64,000 nucleotides of DNA from Camelus bactrianus (lineage: Eukaryota; Chordata; Mammalia; Artiodactyla; Camelidae): positions 27,024,501-27,088,500 of the forward strand of contig NC_133558.1 in assembly GCF_048773025.1 (NCBI RefSeq). The letters run 5' to 3'. The first letter of the stretch is position 1; each line of letters opens with the position of its first letter. This document shows positions 1 to 11,734 of the stretch, one piece after another. Made by a program: the position numbers and the translations under genes. A model generated the notes under the pieces. The model did not search any database and had not been told where the DNA came from. It worked only from the letters and a program-made list of their open reading frames with translations.

Positions 1-2600
1 CCAAGCATGCATGTCTTTATACTAACTTTGTGATTCTTTTTAAAAGCTATGAAAAGTAGGGGGAAGAAATAACCTCTCCGAGTGATTGTGAGGATGGCAT
101 GAGACCATGTGAAAAGCATCTGTAGATGATAAACCGGGCCCACATATGTTTGCTCATGCCCCTCCTTCTTCCAGAAAGGTCAGAAGGTAGCTCCCAGGGA
201 TACATAAAACACAGGAGTCACAAAAGTTAAAGTGGAAGCCAAAAGAGAACGAAGACTAAAGGCGCGGTCCTCCAGTGAGGCTCACCTGGCCCCCAGCCTC
301 AGCCTGGGGCCTGGGCCTTCAAGCAGCTCCCCGCACAGACACCAGCCCCTCCCCAGGCCCTCAGAACCCACAGCCTCCCCCTCCCACTCCCCCTCTTCCT
401 CCCTTAATTTCCAACAGCCCCATTCTCTGTCAGCCCAGGTCCCCACAGCTTGTTGATTTCAGCCTCTGGCCTTTGTTCCTGCTGTTCTCTGCTTCACCCC
501 TCACCAGCTCCCCGCACCTGGACCCCTCCTGCTCGGTAGTGCCCCCCGCCCCCACCCCCCAGCCCTGGGCCATCTCCCCATCCAAAAGCTCTCCCACCGC
601 CATCCCGCCACACTGAGTAACTCTTGGCCCTGTGCTGTCACATGTGGCTTTCCCACTCAAATGAACCATTTGTGAGCGTCAGCTGGGTCCCAGGCTGTGT
701 GGGAAGTTCGTTCCTGCCAATGAAGATGTCTTATTCAGCTCTCAAGGAGCTTCTGAGGGCCTGGGATTCATTCACCCCAAGGCTGAGTTCTGTGAAACAC
801 CACATCCTCCTTCAAAGTCTTCAGGGTCCCCATGGTTGATCCCCTAGGATCCACACCGGAAAGCCTCCCGGCACCCCTTCCTCCACTCCCTTTGCTCACA
901 CCACCCCCACCCCGGAGCTGAGGCCTTGCCCCAGGCCTCCTGTTCCTTCCCCGTCTGCCTTCTTCCTCCCTTCTACGGGCCCCAGGAAAGTGAAGCCCCG
1001 CTCCCAGGTCTTCCCAATCAGGGGCCGAAGCTCCTCTGTATCTTCAGGATTGGGCAATGCGGAGCAGGGTGGGGACCTGTTTGCCTCACGTCCTCATGGA
1101 AGATGGAGACAAAAAGGGAAGGTGTGGCATTGCTCCCTTGGCCTTAAACTCCAAGGCTGCAGACAGTGCCCCAGCAGGGCAGGCAGGTGACGTAAGTGAG
1201 CCGGCCTCAGCCTGCCCTCAGCCTGCCCTCAGCCTGCGGGGAATGGGCGTCAGAGCCGCAGTCTTCCCTTGACCTTCCATCCAATCCTTCCGGTTTTTTC
1301 ACATTAAAGATAATCAGAATTATAACTGTAGTAATAATAGCTAACAGTCAGGGAGCTTCACTCCGTGCCAGTGCGTTAACGCGCTCTACATGGCCCAGCT
1401 CATTCCATCCTCGGAGCAGATTTATGAGCTGCCTGTTATTTTTATCTCCATTTCACAGGTAAGGAAGCCAGGTTTTCTCCCCCAGTGAGGACAGAGGGGA
1501 GATTATTAAACTTCAGAAGGGAAGGATGAGCAGAGATGACGAGGGCTTCCAGAAACACTCCCTCTCTCCCTCTGCCCCATCTTTTTCTCTGGGGTCTTTT
1601 CTTTCCACTTCTAGAGGAAATGAAGTTGGAAGAGAAAGAAACAAAAATAAACAAAAGGAAAAATAAACAGAAGGAACTAAAGGCACAACCTTAGTGCCAC
1701 AGCCAGTGATGCCCTGCACCCCCTGCCCACAGAGGCACCAGTGACAGGGGATGGGTCAGATATTGGGAAAGAAAGGAGGGGCTCCCTCTGTTTCTATAGC
1801 AACAACCTTCCTGGGGCCTCCAAAGACCAGAGTCCAAATCCCCTCCACCCCATTGGGTGGCACAGTGAAGTCCCCTTGCCCAGCCTTCCAACCTGGAGGG
1901 CCTTTCAATGGCCCATTCATTACCTGGCCTGGAGAAGGTTCACTCCTCCCCCAGCTCAGCCTCCCTTCTCCAAGGCTGAGAGCTCTCCAGGCCACCTTGG
2001 ACCCCACTCCATCCTCCCTTTTGCCCCAGGACAGGGCAGGGTCCTGAATCTACAGCATAGCAACCAGCTAACTGCAGGCTGGAGCCTCCTAACCACATGC
2101 CTGACTCTGTATTACCCATGCCTCCAGTTTGTCTTGTCTTGTCTTGTCCCAGACCCCATGTCATCCTGGGTAGCACCTCCTTAAGATGAAGGTCCTTTAG
2201 AATGCCATCACCTGTCCCTCCACACAAGGATCTGGGCTCCCACTACAAAGCTCTGCTTGTATACTTTGAGGAAACTCTCAACCCTTCTCCCGTGTCACTG
2301 GTTGTTTTTGTGTCTACTCAACCACCAGAAAACTTCCAGTTTCTGAAGGACAGAAAAAGTACCGGGATGGATAAGTCCAAACCTGTCATGGCTGCATTCA
2401 TCAGCATAGTTTACATTTCCATAGTGCATTCCCCTGGTCCTCACACCCGCTGGGCAGTGGCCCTCTCCCAAGCCCTTTTTCCTCTCCTCTCCTGCTCCAG
2501 CACAGGTTCTCCACTCTCTGCCTGGCCCTGCTGAGCTGGCCTGGCTCCTCCCCTGAGTCCCAGGTGGCCCCATGGTAATGCCCACCCCACCCCTAGCTGC
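1..2600. other. Left-flank non-coding DNA upstream of TSPO2
   Basis: No reading frame here resembles a known protein. In human the UNC5CL coding exons lie on this side, on the minus strand, but none of the remembered UNC5CL protein can be read in this stretch, so they probably lie beyond the left edge. Visible minor structure: three tandem copies of a Ctcagcctgcc unit near 1205-1240, a short (CTTGT)n run near 2130-2150, and a reverse-oriented MIR listed separately. Confidence 0.6.
1300..1470 (-). repeat. MIR SINE, reverse orientation
   Basis: The stretch reads as the reverse complement of MIR: taatagctaaca at one end, a gtgccag motif, a diverged ctctacatgg segment, and ccatttcacaggtaaggaa at the other. 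It is heavily diverged. The last motif looks like a splice donor but is the usual MIR sequence. Confidence 0.75.
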
Positions 2601-2621
2601 CTCAGGGGGTGTTCACCTTAC

Positions 2622-2674
2622 CGTGTAGGGGCTCCCAGAGGCTGCCAGCTTGTCCAGGAACAGTAGTTCCGTCG
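2622..2674 (-). other. Possible 5' exon of UNC5CL
   Basis: On the minus strand this 53-base block has a pyrimidine-rich acceptor (ctttctgtttctcag) and a good donor (cacg/gtaagg). A second strong minus-strand donor (ctg/gtaagt) ends at 2889, so exons ending at 2889 and covering 2622-2674 would be split by a 214-base intron. In human, UNC5CL runs leftward from close to TSPO2, which makes a 5' untranslated exon plausible. One frame is open for 17 codons but matches nothing I recognise. The gene assignment is inferred from synteny only. Confidence 0.3.
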
Positions 2675-2952
2675 CTGAGAAACAGAAAGGTCAGCCAGAC
2701 CCCGTCACCAGGCCAGCAGACAAGTGGAGGTGGGCGGGGAATCCAGGCAGGAGTGGTGCTTCCCGCTTCCTGGCAGAGTCCTCCTCCTAGCCGCCCTGAA
2801 CAGGGGTGGGGGAGTCTGTCTCCGTCCTTTGGCAAAGTCCAGCCGAGGTGAGGGAGCAGCCGAGGATCCCAGAAATCGGTGGACTTACCAGTCTAGGTCT
2901 GGAAGGGAGGGGACAGAGGGAGACAACGTGTTACAGGTGAAACCCCTCTACA

Positions 2953-2966
2953 GTGCCCTCTACTGG
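2953..2966 (-). promoter_or_regulatory. CTCF-type binding motif
   Basis: The minus strand reads CCAGTAGAGGGCAC, a full match to the 14-base CTCF core consensus CCASYAGRKGGCRS. It lies between the inferred UNC5CL 5' end and TSPO2. Occupancy cannot be judged from sequence. Confidence 0.6.
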
Positions 2967-3025
2967 TCAGTGATCATCCCCAGCCAGAGGCTGTTGAAAT
3001 GGCACAAGATCAGAGGAGGAACCCT

Positions 3026-3140
3026 AACCAGAGCTTCTCAAACTATAATGTGCACACAAACATTGTAAGAATGTGTGTTCTGATCCCATAGATCTGGGGT
3101 GGGACCTGAAGTTCTGCATCTTTAAGAAGCCCCCAGGGGA
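3026..3140 (+). repeat. MER5A-like hAT DNA transposon fragment
   Basis: It begins with gcttctcaaact and continues with ctgatcccatagatctggggtgggacctgaa and catctttaagaagc, an order typical of MER5A non-autonomous hAT elements. It is an old, diverged copy. Confidence 0.6.
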
Positions 3141-3419
3141 TACCATGGCGGTCTGCCCAGGGAGCAAAGACCATACCCAGTTCCACCACTTCCCACACAG
3201 ATATGCTAGTGGAGGCACTGAGAGGGCTGTCAACCCACAAGTTGCTGACAGCATTGGGGTGTACCCATATCTGCTCCCTCCCAGCACACTTTCCACTGCC
3301 CACAGGGACACTGACACTTAGGGGAGAGCTGAAATTGTGGCCGTTTACCAGTCTAAGTCCTTCCTTAGAAACTGCCCAGGAAAGACAATGCCACTGGAAT
3401 GAAGCTCCCTGTGCAGAGG

Positions 3420-3725
3420 GATGATTTTTCCAGCTGTTTACTGCTGAATCCTCAGCTCCTGGTACAGCCCATAGTAGCTGTTCACTAAAGACTTGAATGA
3501 ATGAGTGAATCGGCAAGAGAAAAGAGGAGGCATTTTGGATCCAGACTGCCAGCACTGAACCCAGTGACCCACCCACTGGCTGTGTCAGTTGCTCAACCCT
3601 CTGAGTCTCACTTTCCTTGTCCGTCAAATGCACATGATTATATTTACCTTGCAAGGGACAATGATGGTCATTATCAAGCTAATAAATATCAAGTGCGTGC
3701 AAAATGGGTGCTCGCTAAGTGGTAA
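3420..3725 (+). repeat. L2 3' end followed by MIR
   Basis: About 3420-3510 has the L2 LINE 3' terminus (cctggtacagcccatagtagctgttcactaa then gaatgaatgagtgaatc). About 3512-3725 follows the MIR order: cagactgcca, tgacccacc, ctgagtctcactttcc and a diverged 3' part. Both are ancient. Confidence 0.6.
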
Positions 3726-4560
3726 CTTGTCACCACGTTCTGACCTCCTGCAGCAGAGGAGCCATGGTGAACTCCCCCAGCCGGGCAGTGATCATCTGTC
3801 CTAGAAAATAAGTAACTGCTCCTGCTTTCATCTTAGTTAATGATTCCCTGGCCTCCTGCCCTGGACTAAAACCCCCTCCCCTCTGCTACCTTTCCTGGGG
3901 GGATGGGATAAATGCCTCCTAGGGGTGCCCAGGTCCCCAAAGTGGAGAGATGGGGCAAAGGAATAGTGGAGAGCCGCCAACCTGGGGAGGGGACCTCCTG
4001 TCTAAAGGACAAGCGAGGAAGAGGCACTCAGAACTTTGATAGGGACGAAGAGGGGAGGTGTTAGTCTTTGCTGGACAGAGCTCTTTCTGAGTCATACAGA
4101 AGGCGTTCTCCTCTGAGTCATGAGCTCCCAGGGGTTTGTGAAACATCTGTCAAGCTCGATTCCAAGCCTGGAAGGGCCATGCCAACTACAGATTATAACC
4201 AGGGGCTGTGTCCATGTCTCATGAGCTCATTTCTGAAGCTGGTGCTTGCCTCACCTGGGGACAGCCCCTGCTACAGGAAGATTCTGGGGAAATCTGAGGG
4301 TCCTCACCATCCCCATGGACACAAAGCTGTTCATGGGATGCAGAGACCACAGACATCAGTAGCCTGGCAGCCTGGGGCTGAACTGTCTCAGGAGGTCCGG
4401 GTCTTGCAGTGCCAAAGCCTCAACTGTTCCATTAAGGGGGGGGGCCTCCAGAGGCCAGGTCCAACAGATCAGGAGACCCCTGTTGAAAGGAACCCTTCAG
4501 GGCCATGCAATCTGAACTCCCCAGCCAATGTCACCACCCTTGTCACTGGAGAAAGGCAGC
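3726..4560. other. Non-coding DNA upstream of TSPO2
   Basis: No recognised repeat or gene. A 198-codon plus-strand frame (4068-4664) has no recognisable domain, runs of low-complexity Pro, Ser and Thr near its end, and no sign of selection that I can see. I treat it as chance. A TGATAG GATA-type site near 4036 is worth noting because TSPO2 is an erythroid gene in other mammals. Confidence 0.45.
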
Positions 4561-4660
4561 CCAGCTGGGCGCCCCACTCCACCCCTCCCCCCACCTCCCA
4601 CCCTCTGCCTTCCACATCATATGTCAGCGGGCACTCAGTCTGGGAGATGTGCTGCCTGAG
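4561..4660 (+). promoter_or_regulatory. TSPO2: Possible TSPO2 promoter and first exon
   Basis: A cluster of CACCC-type boxes (about 4577-4612) is followed by a block ending in a strong splice donor, ctgag/gtaagg, at 4660/4661. The next good plus-strand acceptor is at 5840, just before the TSPO2 start codon. CACCC boxes fit KLF-driven erythroid transcription. That this is the TSPO2 5' untranslated exon is inferred from distance and signals alone. Confidence 0.35.
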
Positions 4661-5840
4661 GTAAGGGGAACACAGGCCTGGGAATAAATAAGGGGACACC
4701 AGGAGTGAAGAAGAACAAGAAGAAAGGATTGGAGCAAGGAGGGGGGCCCTCCGACACTGGATAGAAAAAAAGAAAACAGACAGAGAGACAGGAAGGCAGA
4801 AAGTGAAGACATGGATGGTGAAGAGCAGAGAAAGATAAATAGAAAGGTGTCCAGGCCGGCAGGCTGGTCAGCCCTGTCCCTAGAACCTCCAGGACATGTT
4901 CCTGCATCCTTGACAAGAAAGGATGGAGTGGGCAGTCACTCCAGAACACTGAGAATAATCAATCACATCAATCATGGGCAGGAGGCTGAAATACCACAGG
5001 CAAAGGAGAAGCATGATATTGGGTGGGGGCCTTGGTTGGAGGAGGGTCTGTGCATCACCCCACATGCGAATGACTTAACAAACCAAAATGCAAATGAACA
5101 TGGCAGCATTTTCATCAGAGACCAGGCAGTTATTTCCTTAAGAAGTCAGGCCACAAGAAATCTGGGTGCTCATGTAGGTGGCCCTGACCCTCTGTAAGTG
5201 GAAAGATGGAAGGGGAACCTCCCCCAGCCCTGGAGAGATAGATGAGAGCTTCAGAGAAAGGCACCTACAGTGTCACTCTGCTGAGTTTGAATTTGGGCAG
5301 GTGCTCAGGTGGGGTGGGCTCCTGTAGTCTGCCAGTCTGGTACAGCAACATAAGCCAGGGCAGATGGGCTGGCCCATTCTGGACCAAAAAAGACTCCCAG
5401 GGATCTCTGGCTCCTGCCTTCCAAACGTGGTTCTTCCAGGTTGGTTATGGCAACTTGGTTGAATTCAGTCTAAGACACTGTCCCATCGAGGGCCTGCTAT
5501 GTACCTGGCCAAGTGCCACCTGCTGTGGGAGGCAGAAAAGACAGGCATAGCTGGACCTGAGATCCAGGAGTCAGACACACGCTGGGGAAGAGGAGTCTTC
5601 ACTAAGAAGCAGGTATCAATACTGGACAGTATACTCGGTGCCAAATGAGTGGTGTGGAGAAAAGAAGTGCATGGAAAACAGAAAAGGCGGTGTGGGCTCA
5701 GAGGAGCAGGATGGGAGCTGGCCCAACACAGCCTCTAGGACTAGACCTCCTACAAAGGCTCAGGTAGAAGGAGACAGATGGGCAGACACAGGGAAAGGAC
5801 CAGGGGAAGGCTACCATTAGTGTGTTCTCTGCCTCCCCAG
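4661..5840. other. Presumed TSPO2 intron 1
   Basis: No coding potential or clear interspersed repeat was recognised. An AGATAA GATA-type motif near 4831 lies inside. The stretch ends at the acceptor gcctccccag (5831-5840). Confidence 0.35.
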
Positions 5841-6981
5841 ATTGTGCCTCCTTGAGGAGAATGTGGCCTCAAGGGGTCATCTTCATGGCCCTGGCACTCC
5901 TAGGGCCCACCCTGGTCAGGCTGTTCACCCATCATTGGACGTCTGGTTGGTGTAACAGCCTGAAGTAGCTGCCCTGGTGCCCATCCCACAAGGTTTTGTT
6001 GCTTGTGTGGACAACCATCTACCCTGTCATAGGGTGAGGACCCATTTCTCATGCTATGGGGTGGGAACAAGTCTCCCATCCCTGAACTGCTGCTGCATTC
6101 TGACCTCCAAAGGGCTGGTACCTCATCTTGCCTCCTCTGATGTGTCCCCTCTGTACCTGCCTTGGATTCCAGCCCGTCTTCTTCCACCCTCTCCCAGTCT
6201 CTCCATCCCCTCCCCACATCACCAAGCCCACTTCTTCCCACCACTTTCCCCTCCCCAGCCCTCAAATGAAGCCTAGACCCACTTACCCCTTTTCAGCCCA
6301 GGAGGATTACCTCTTGGTAACCAAAATGCCTTACGCCAGAGGGCTTCCTCCATTTACCATGGAAACACTCTCTTCTGAGCGTTTCTGCCACCATCTCTCC
6401 ACAGCTATGCCTCCTACCTGGTGTGGAAGGACCTGGGAGGGGGCTTCGGGCGGGCCCTGGCCTTGTCTCTAGGCCTCTCTGCTGCGCAGCTCGCCATCAG
6501 CTGGGTTGTCCTGATTCTCTTCCTAGCCCACTCCCTGGGTCTGGAAAGTCACAAGGGCTCAGCACCGGAATAGCGTGGGAAATGGGGGGCTGCCAGGACC
6601 CAGAAGCAGATGGAATGGCAGGTCAATCGGGTGCAGGCAGTAACGGCTGGGCAGACTTCTCTGAGCTCCTGTGGTGTGCACAGAGTGCCAGGAACTGGAC
6701 TCGCTGGGTCCAGGATGCTGCAGAAAGGTCAAGGGCCACTTCCCAGGGCAGCCTGCCTGACTGCCCTGCCCTCTGCCCAGGCCCTGCCACACCTGCTGCT
6801 GCTCTTCGGGCTGGTGGTGAGCATGGCACTGATCTGGCACCCCACCAACAAACTGGCTGCCCTGCTCCCGCTGCCCTACCTGGCCTGGCTCACTGTGATC
6901 ACATCCATCACCTATCACCTGTGAAGGGACAGCCTTTGTCCAGACCACCAGCCTCAGCCCATGGGGGAGAAGAGTAACTGA
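5841..6981 (+). pseudogene. TSPO2: TSPO2, inactivated translocator protein 2
   Basis: TSPO2 is an erythroid paralogue of the cholesterol- and porphyrin-binding translocator protein TSPO, with five membrane helices and about 170 residues. Three exons align with the remembered human protein: 5841-6033 (start codon 5861), 6405 to about 6538, and 6781-6981. Conserved stretches include LFT..W.SGWC, GYASYLVWKDLGGG, LIWHP.NKLAALLPLPYLAWLT, and a tail beginning RDSLCP. The frame is broken. Codon 36 is TAG (5966-5968) where human has Met. The exon-2/3 donor is normal, but the next donor is weak (g/gtctgg), and the last exon reads in the conserved frame only if about five bases are missing after the acceptor. 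A TGA at 6922-6924 replaces the Trp before the C-terminal tail, which still matches for about 18 more codons until TGA at 6979-6981. Several independent lesions with well-preserved surroundings suggest fairly recent loss. AATAAA motifs follow near 7147 and 7189. Confidence 0.8.
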
Positions 6982-7119
6982 GGCACGGGGGCTGGGGAGC
7001 AGGGGAAGCGGCCAGGGATTGACAAGTCCCCGCAGGTGACTCGTCCCATTGTGGCCACTGTCCTGGGCCCTCCACTGCCACTATCCATTAGAATTCAGAG
7101 ACATGGGGAAAAGGGAGGA

Positions 7120-7775
7120 GACTTATTTTATACTTAATATAAATTAATAAATTCTGTATTAATAAGCATTAATTTAATTGTATAAATGAATAAAATCCTG
7201 TTAATGAACTTTGAGGGTATGATGTCCAGGGTGGCAGGGCCGGAATGAGTGTGTCTGCATGTGTGTGAGTGTGCACACGTGAATGAAGGTGTGAATGCAC
7301 GTATTCGGAGGGCGGGCGCACCATCTCCACTCACATGCCCTCCCAAACCTGACCCCGAAGTTTAGGACTTAGATTATTGATTACCTGAAAAACAAAATGT
7401 ATTTGAAAAGTTACATAAAAGGAAAACAGAAAAGCAAAGTCAAAAAGGATACCAATTACAGGTGTCAAGTTATATATTTTATACTATGTATTATATGTAA
7501 ATACAAATATATATTATGTATTATATATCAAAATATGTTATATTAATTCTGTTTAATTCATCTATTTTATTAATTCAGTACATTAATTATACTAATAACT
7601 ATACAATAATACATGATATGGTTATATATGTTATACCAGTACCTTATGTCATTATCTGATACATATGAATGTATAAGTAAGATTATAGATCATTTTTTAT
7701 TTTTGTTTTCATATACTCATACTATTGGGTTTTTGCTTCAATTCATTATTATTATTATACGAAAAAATGTTGGAA
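7120..7775. repeat. AT-rich low-complexity region
   Basis: The DNA is dominated by ataaatta, tatata and attatt runs, interrupted at 7205-7380 by a more balanced stretch with a tgtgtgtgagtgtgcacacg segment. No gene is visible. It lies just 3' of TSPO2 and may include its old polyadenylation signals. Confidence 0.7.
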
Positions 7776-8094
7776 AAAAAAAGAGATGTAGTGATTTCAG
7801 TAGGAGTGTCTTGTCCACCCTTCTCTCTTTCTAAACCTTCTCATTGGCTTTTTTCTTTTCGTCTCTTCCTGCCTCTTGTTTCCTACTCCTCTTGTTTCAA
7901 AGCCCGGATGGTGGCAAGGAGTGACTGCCATAGGGCTCCCTCCCCAAATCCTAAAACAAGGCCAGCTGGAAGGCCAGGCGCCTTGCGGCAAGAGCTTTTA
8001 AAAATACCGACCAGACTCTCTAGGGATGGGCCTGGGCCTTGGTGTTTTTAAAACTCCCAGGACCTCCTCATGTGCAGCCCACCTGAGACCACTG

Positions 8095-9075
8095 CTGAGC
8101 GTGTCCCAGAGCCAGCCAGGAGCCTATTAAAAATGTGTATTCCTTGGACCCCACCCCAGATTCTGAATCAGAACTTTTGGGGTGGGCTCCATACATTTTT
8201 AGATTTAACAAGCTCCCAGCACTTCTGTCACTTGCGCTCACCAAAATTTGAGAGCTCCAGGCACGGATGGTCCCTCAGGGCCCATTTTGCTTTGACAGCC
8301 TTTGGTTCTGTGAGCTGAGTTCTGCGCCTAGAACCAACTGTGCCCTCTCAGGTGGGGGCCAAGGACCACACAGAGGGGAACAGCCAGAGGACACCATCAT
8401 TTGAGAAGGAGACTGGCTCTTCCTGGAGCTCGCCAAGGGAGGACTAGCGAGAAGGAATCTGCATTGTTCCCGCCTCCACAAAGGGTGTGCTCTGCCCAGC
8501 AGGGCAGATCGGTCACCTGCCTTCCTGGAGGGCACACACAGTGCCCCACCCACCTTTGTGTCCCCAGCCCCAGTGCAGCACAGGGCACAGAGGTGTTCAC
8601 ACATCTTTGTTGATCAAATGATTGACTGAATAAATGAACACACTGTTCTATTAAAGGAAAGTGCTGACCAGCAGCCCACTAACACCTGCACCCCACTCTG
8701 GACCAACTGAAAAAGCCTCTTTTGGGGGCAGGGAAGGGCCCTAATAGTTTTTGAAACATCTCAGGTGGTTCTAATGTGCAGGCAGACTGAGAAGAGCTGC
8801 CGTGAGGCTTCTCCAAGTGTGGCCCAGTGACCACGTGGGGCACTTGCGCATGGCTGGGACTCCAGCCTCGTTCCAGACCCACGGAATCAGATCAGCTTGG
8901 GGAATGAGTGGTTAGCAGTTCTGGCCTTGGAGACAGACCAGCTTGGGCTTGGATACTGACTCTGTCATTTATTAACTGGTAACTGGGTACGAGTAACTGA
9001 CTTCACTGTCTGTGCTTCATGCTCCTCAGCTGTAAAATAGGGACCTCAGGGAACTGCTGGGAAGAGTAAATGTGC
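8095..9075 (+). repeat. Cluster of MER5A, L2 and MIR copies
   Basis: MER5A-like at about 8095-8225 (ggaccccaccccagattctgaatcagaa); L2 3' end at about 8545-8645 (gagggcacacacagtgcccc through gactgaataaatgaa); a second MER5A-like at about 8745-8905 (ccaagtgtggcccagtgacca, acccacggaatcagatcag); and MIR at about 8905-9075 (gtggttagcagttctgg through ctgtaaaataggga). All are old and diverged. Confidence 0.65.
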
Positions 9076-11526
9076 CCGGCTGCTCCATCGCTGCGTGACC
9101 TTAAACAAGTGAACACCCCAGAAGTATCTGTCATTGTCCTTATGTCACCATCTCATGTAGGCATTACAAATATGCTACCAGTTTCATTTATGTTACCAAT
9201 TCTAGAAGTTAAACTGGCCCTCCAAGAAGATGCACCATGCCTATCATATGACTCAGACCTCCCCAGGCCAAGCTGATGCCACAAGCCCAGGGATCCAGAT
9301 GCCTCTAGTTTTGGATATTGGCTCTAGAAGGAAGCTTGACTTGGGTCAACCCGGAACTCTCATCCTCTGACCCCAAAGTCGTTCTTAAAATCCCCCTCAG
9401 CACCAGCTCCTTGGTTCCTGAATGGGAACCTCTAATCCCCGAGCCTCCCCACCTTTCCTCTTACCTTTCCTCTACCCCTCTTCCCAGTTCTGAGCCCAGC
9501 CTGGAGTACACGCTGCCCTTGGCCCCTCCTCTCTTGTTACCTAGAGCTGTGCCTAAATAGAGTCGGAGCTGTCTCCTCTCTTTGCCAGATGCAGCCCAGG
9601 AGTCCACCATCCAAATCACATGTGTGTGCGTCTCTGTCCTTGGGCAGTGTTTTTCCACTTGCCTCTGAATGGGCACATCGTGTCTGAAAGTGATTCACTC
9701 GGAAGGTAGGGGAGAGACAAGCCCTTCACCAATGTCTGGAGAGGTGGGGAGCAGCACCATGCAAAATAGCAACCTCAGAAGACAGGGTTATGTCTCAGTC
9801 TACTGTCTCCTGGTGCCGTCTTTCTCCCCTGAACCCTTCAATTTCCTCCCTTTGCCAATGTCTGCAGAATGCGAATACACAGGGGTGAGGTGAGATGAGC
9901 AGACTGGTAGGTGTATATCTAGTGGACAAAGGTCAGCTGGGCTGGGAGAGGGGCAGAGTGCAAGCAGTGTTTTCTCTGCACATCTCCGGCCCCTCCTACC
10001 TATGGGCAGGTAGAGGTGATGCCCTATGGGAGGCGTAAGGCCCCTGAGTGCTGTCAGGCCCCGGCCAGGGCTCCAAAGTCATGGCCACCATCCACTCTAT
10101 CTCCTGGGGTTCCCCTGCACACCAAGCCCAGTTTCAAAGTCTTCCCAGGATTCCCTTTCCTTGTAGTTCCAGAAAACAAGCATAAGAACCTTTTGTTTTA
10201 AAGATTTATTGCTGATCCTCATTAGTGATGCACAGGTGACCCATCTAAACAAAGCCTGACTTTAGTCAGGGTCCCCTCGGATCTGGACCCCCCCTTTCAT
10301 CCTCAAGCAGAGTCCACCAAGGCCCCTGGCTCTTGCCTAGCTTCAAGGACCCTTCATCACGGAGGCCCCCCTTCTAGCACGCAAGCCAGGAGAACCCCTC
10401 TGTGTCACGCCAGACACAACAGTAGCTATTTGGCCTCATTTGTCCTCTAGTGTCTATCTCCAAGTCCCCCAGCCCATTTAGAAATGATTTGCTCAGGAGA
10501 TCACCTGAAAAGCCCTACCCCCTCCACCTGCACCTACTCCAACACATTTCTATGGGCTGAAAATCTCCTCTCAAAAGTTGATTATTAAATTCATCACTTT
10601 CTCCCAGTAGGTTCTTCGACCCGGCAAACATCCCTTCAAAGGGGAACACTATTAGTCAACTTAATGGCCATGATTCTTATCAGACCATTTTCCTCAAAGA
10701 CTCCAACCATGGGAGCCAGGTGGTGCCAGGAGTGGCCTCTAGAATGGAAGACCATGGTGACCAGGACTAAAGTTCCAGGTGTCACCATTCTCCCACAGGG
10801 TAGTGTGTCCTGCATGGCAAGCCAAGCATGGTGACCCGCACAGGAGGCGATTGGAAACTCTGGCCTCCTCCCATCCCAGCCTCAGACTCTAGGAGACCCG
10901 TGGCCCTCTCCCCGCATCCCGCCAAGGCTCTGGACACCCCTGTGTTTATGTCAACAGAGCACTTGCCGACCGGGGCAGGCTCCTGCCTGCCAGCGGGGTG
11001 CCTGGTGCTCGTGGCCCGTTGTTTGTGTACCTCGTCTCAGTAGTGACCGAGGGGCAGGCACTCCCAGGCTGGGTCTCTGGGGCAACGTGCTGTTGGGGTC
11101 CCAGCTGTCCCTGCACATAAAGCACCCACAACGGGCTCCCTAGGTGTCTTCTTTCATAGGGTGAGAATTTAAACCTTCCCCTGGTGAGGCTGCTATTTTC
11201 CACCAGCCTCCAGCTGGCCTCTCTACTCCCTTCCCAGTGAGGGCAGCTTGGCATCAGGCCGAGACCAAAGGAGTACCCGAACCTGACCCTGTCCCCTCCT
11301 CCCCAGCCACCTCCCAGAACCTCCGAATGCTTTCTGAAACAAGCGTGGGAAATGGGACAGGGAGAGGCAGGCCACAGCATACCCTGGGCTTAATCCTTCT
11401 CATTCCAGCCACCTCCACCGCACAGAAAGGGGCTAGGGCTAGGGCTACAGAGACAGGTTGGGAAAATTCCCTTTTCTGTTTCCATCCCCACTCACCAGCT
11501 GCCTGGTGTCTCCATACCTATACCCC

Positions 11527-11528
<2 letters not shown>
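9076..11528. other. Intergenic DNA, nothing recognised
   Basis: This stretch between TSPO2 and APOBEC2 shows no exon-like conserved coding and no repeat I can name with confidence. The short open frames are proline- and serine-rich products of C-rich DNA. A short (GGGCTA)3 run lies near 11430. Confidence 0.5.

Positions 11529-11617
<89 letters not shown>
11529..11617. repeat. (AC)n microsatellite, about 44 units
   Basis: An uninterrupted AC/CA dinucleotide run of nearly 90 bases. The Thr-His repeat that can be read from it is not a protein. Its length and purity make it probably polymorphic. Confidence 0.97.
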
Positions 11618-11618
<1 letters not shown>

Positions 11619-11734
11619 CTTCATATACCAACTGCTTCCAGAGCCCAATCTCCCTGCAAGAACTCCCTCTCCCCTAATCCCCTTCTTGCCCTCCTCCCTG
11701 AGAGCCTAGCCTCAGGGGTCCTGGGAGCAGTAGG

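Noticed and set aside
4068-4664. A 198-codon plus-strand open frame upstream of TSPO2
   Set aside because: No domain, a biased composition near the end and no family resemblance. It ends near a splice donor, but nothing suggests protein coding.
11425-11450. Telomere-like (GGGCTA)n
   Set aside because: Only three units and a variant of TTAGGG; too short to be an interstitial telomere.
11237-11709. Open frames with long Thr-His or Cys-Val runs
   Set aside because: They are translations of the CA microsatellite in several frames.
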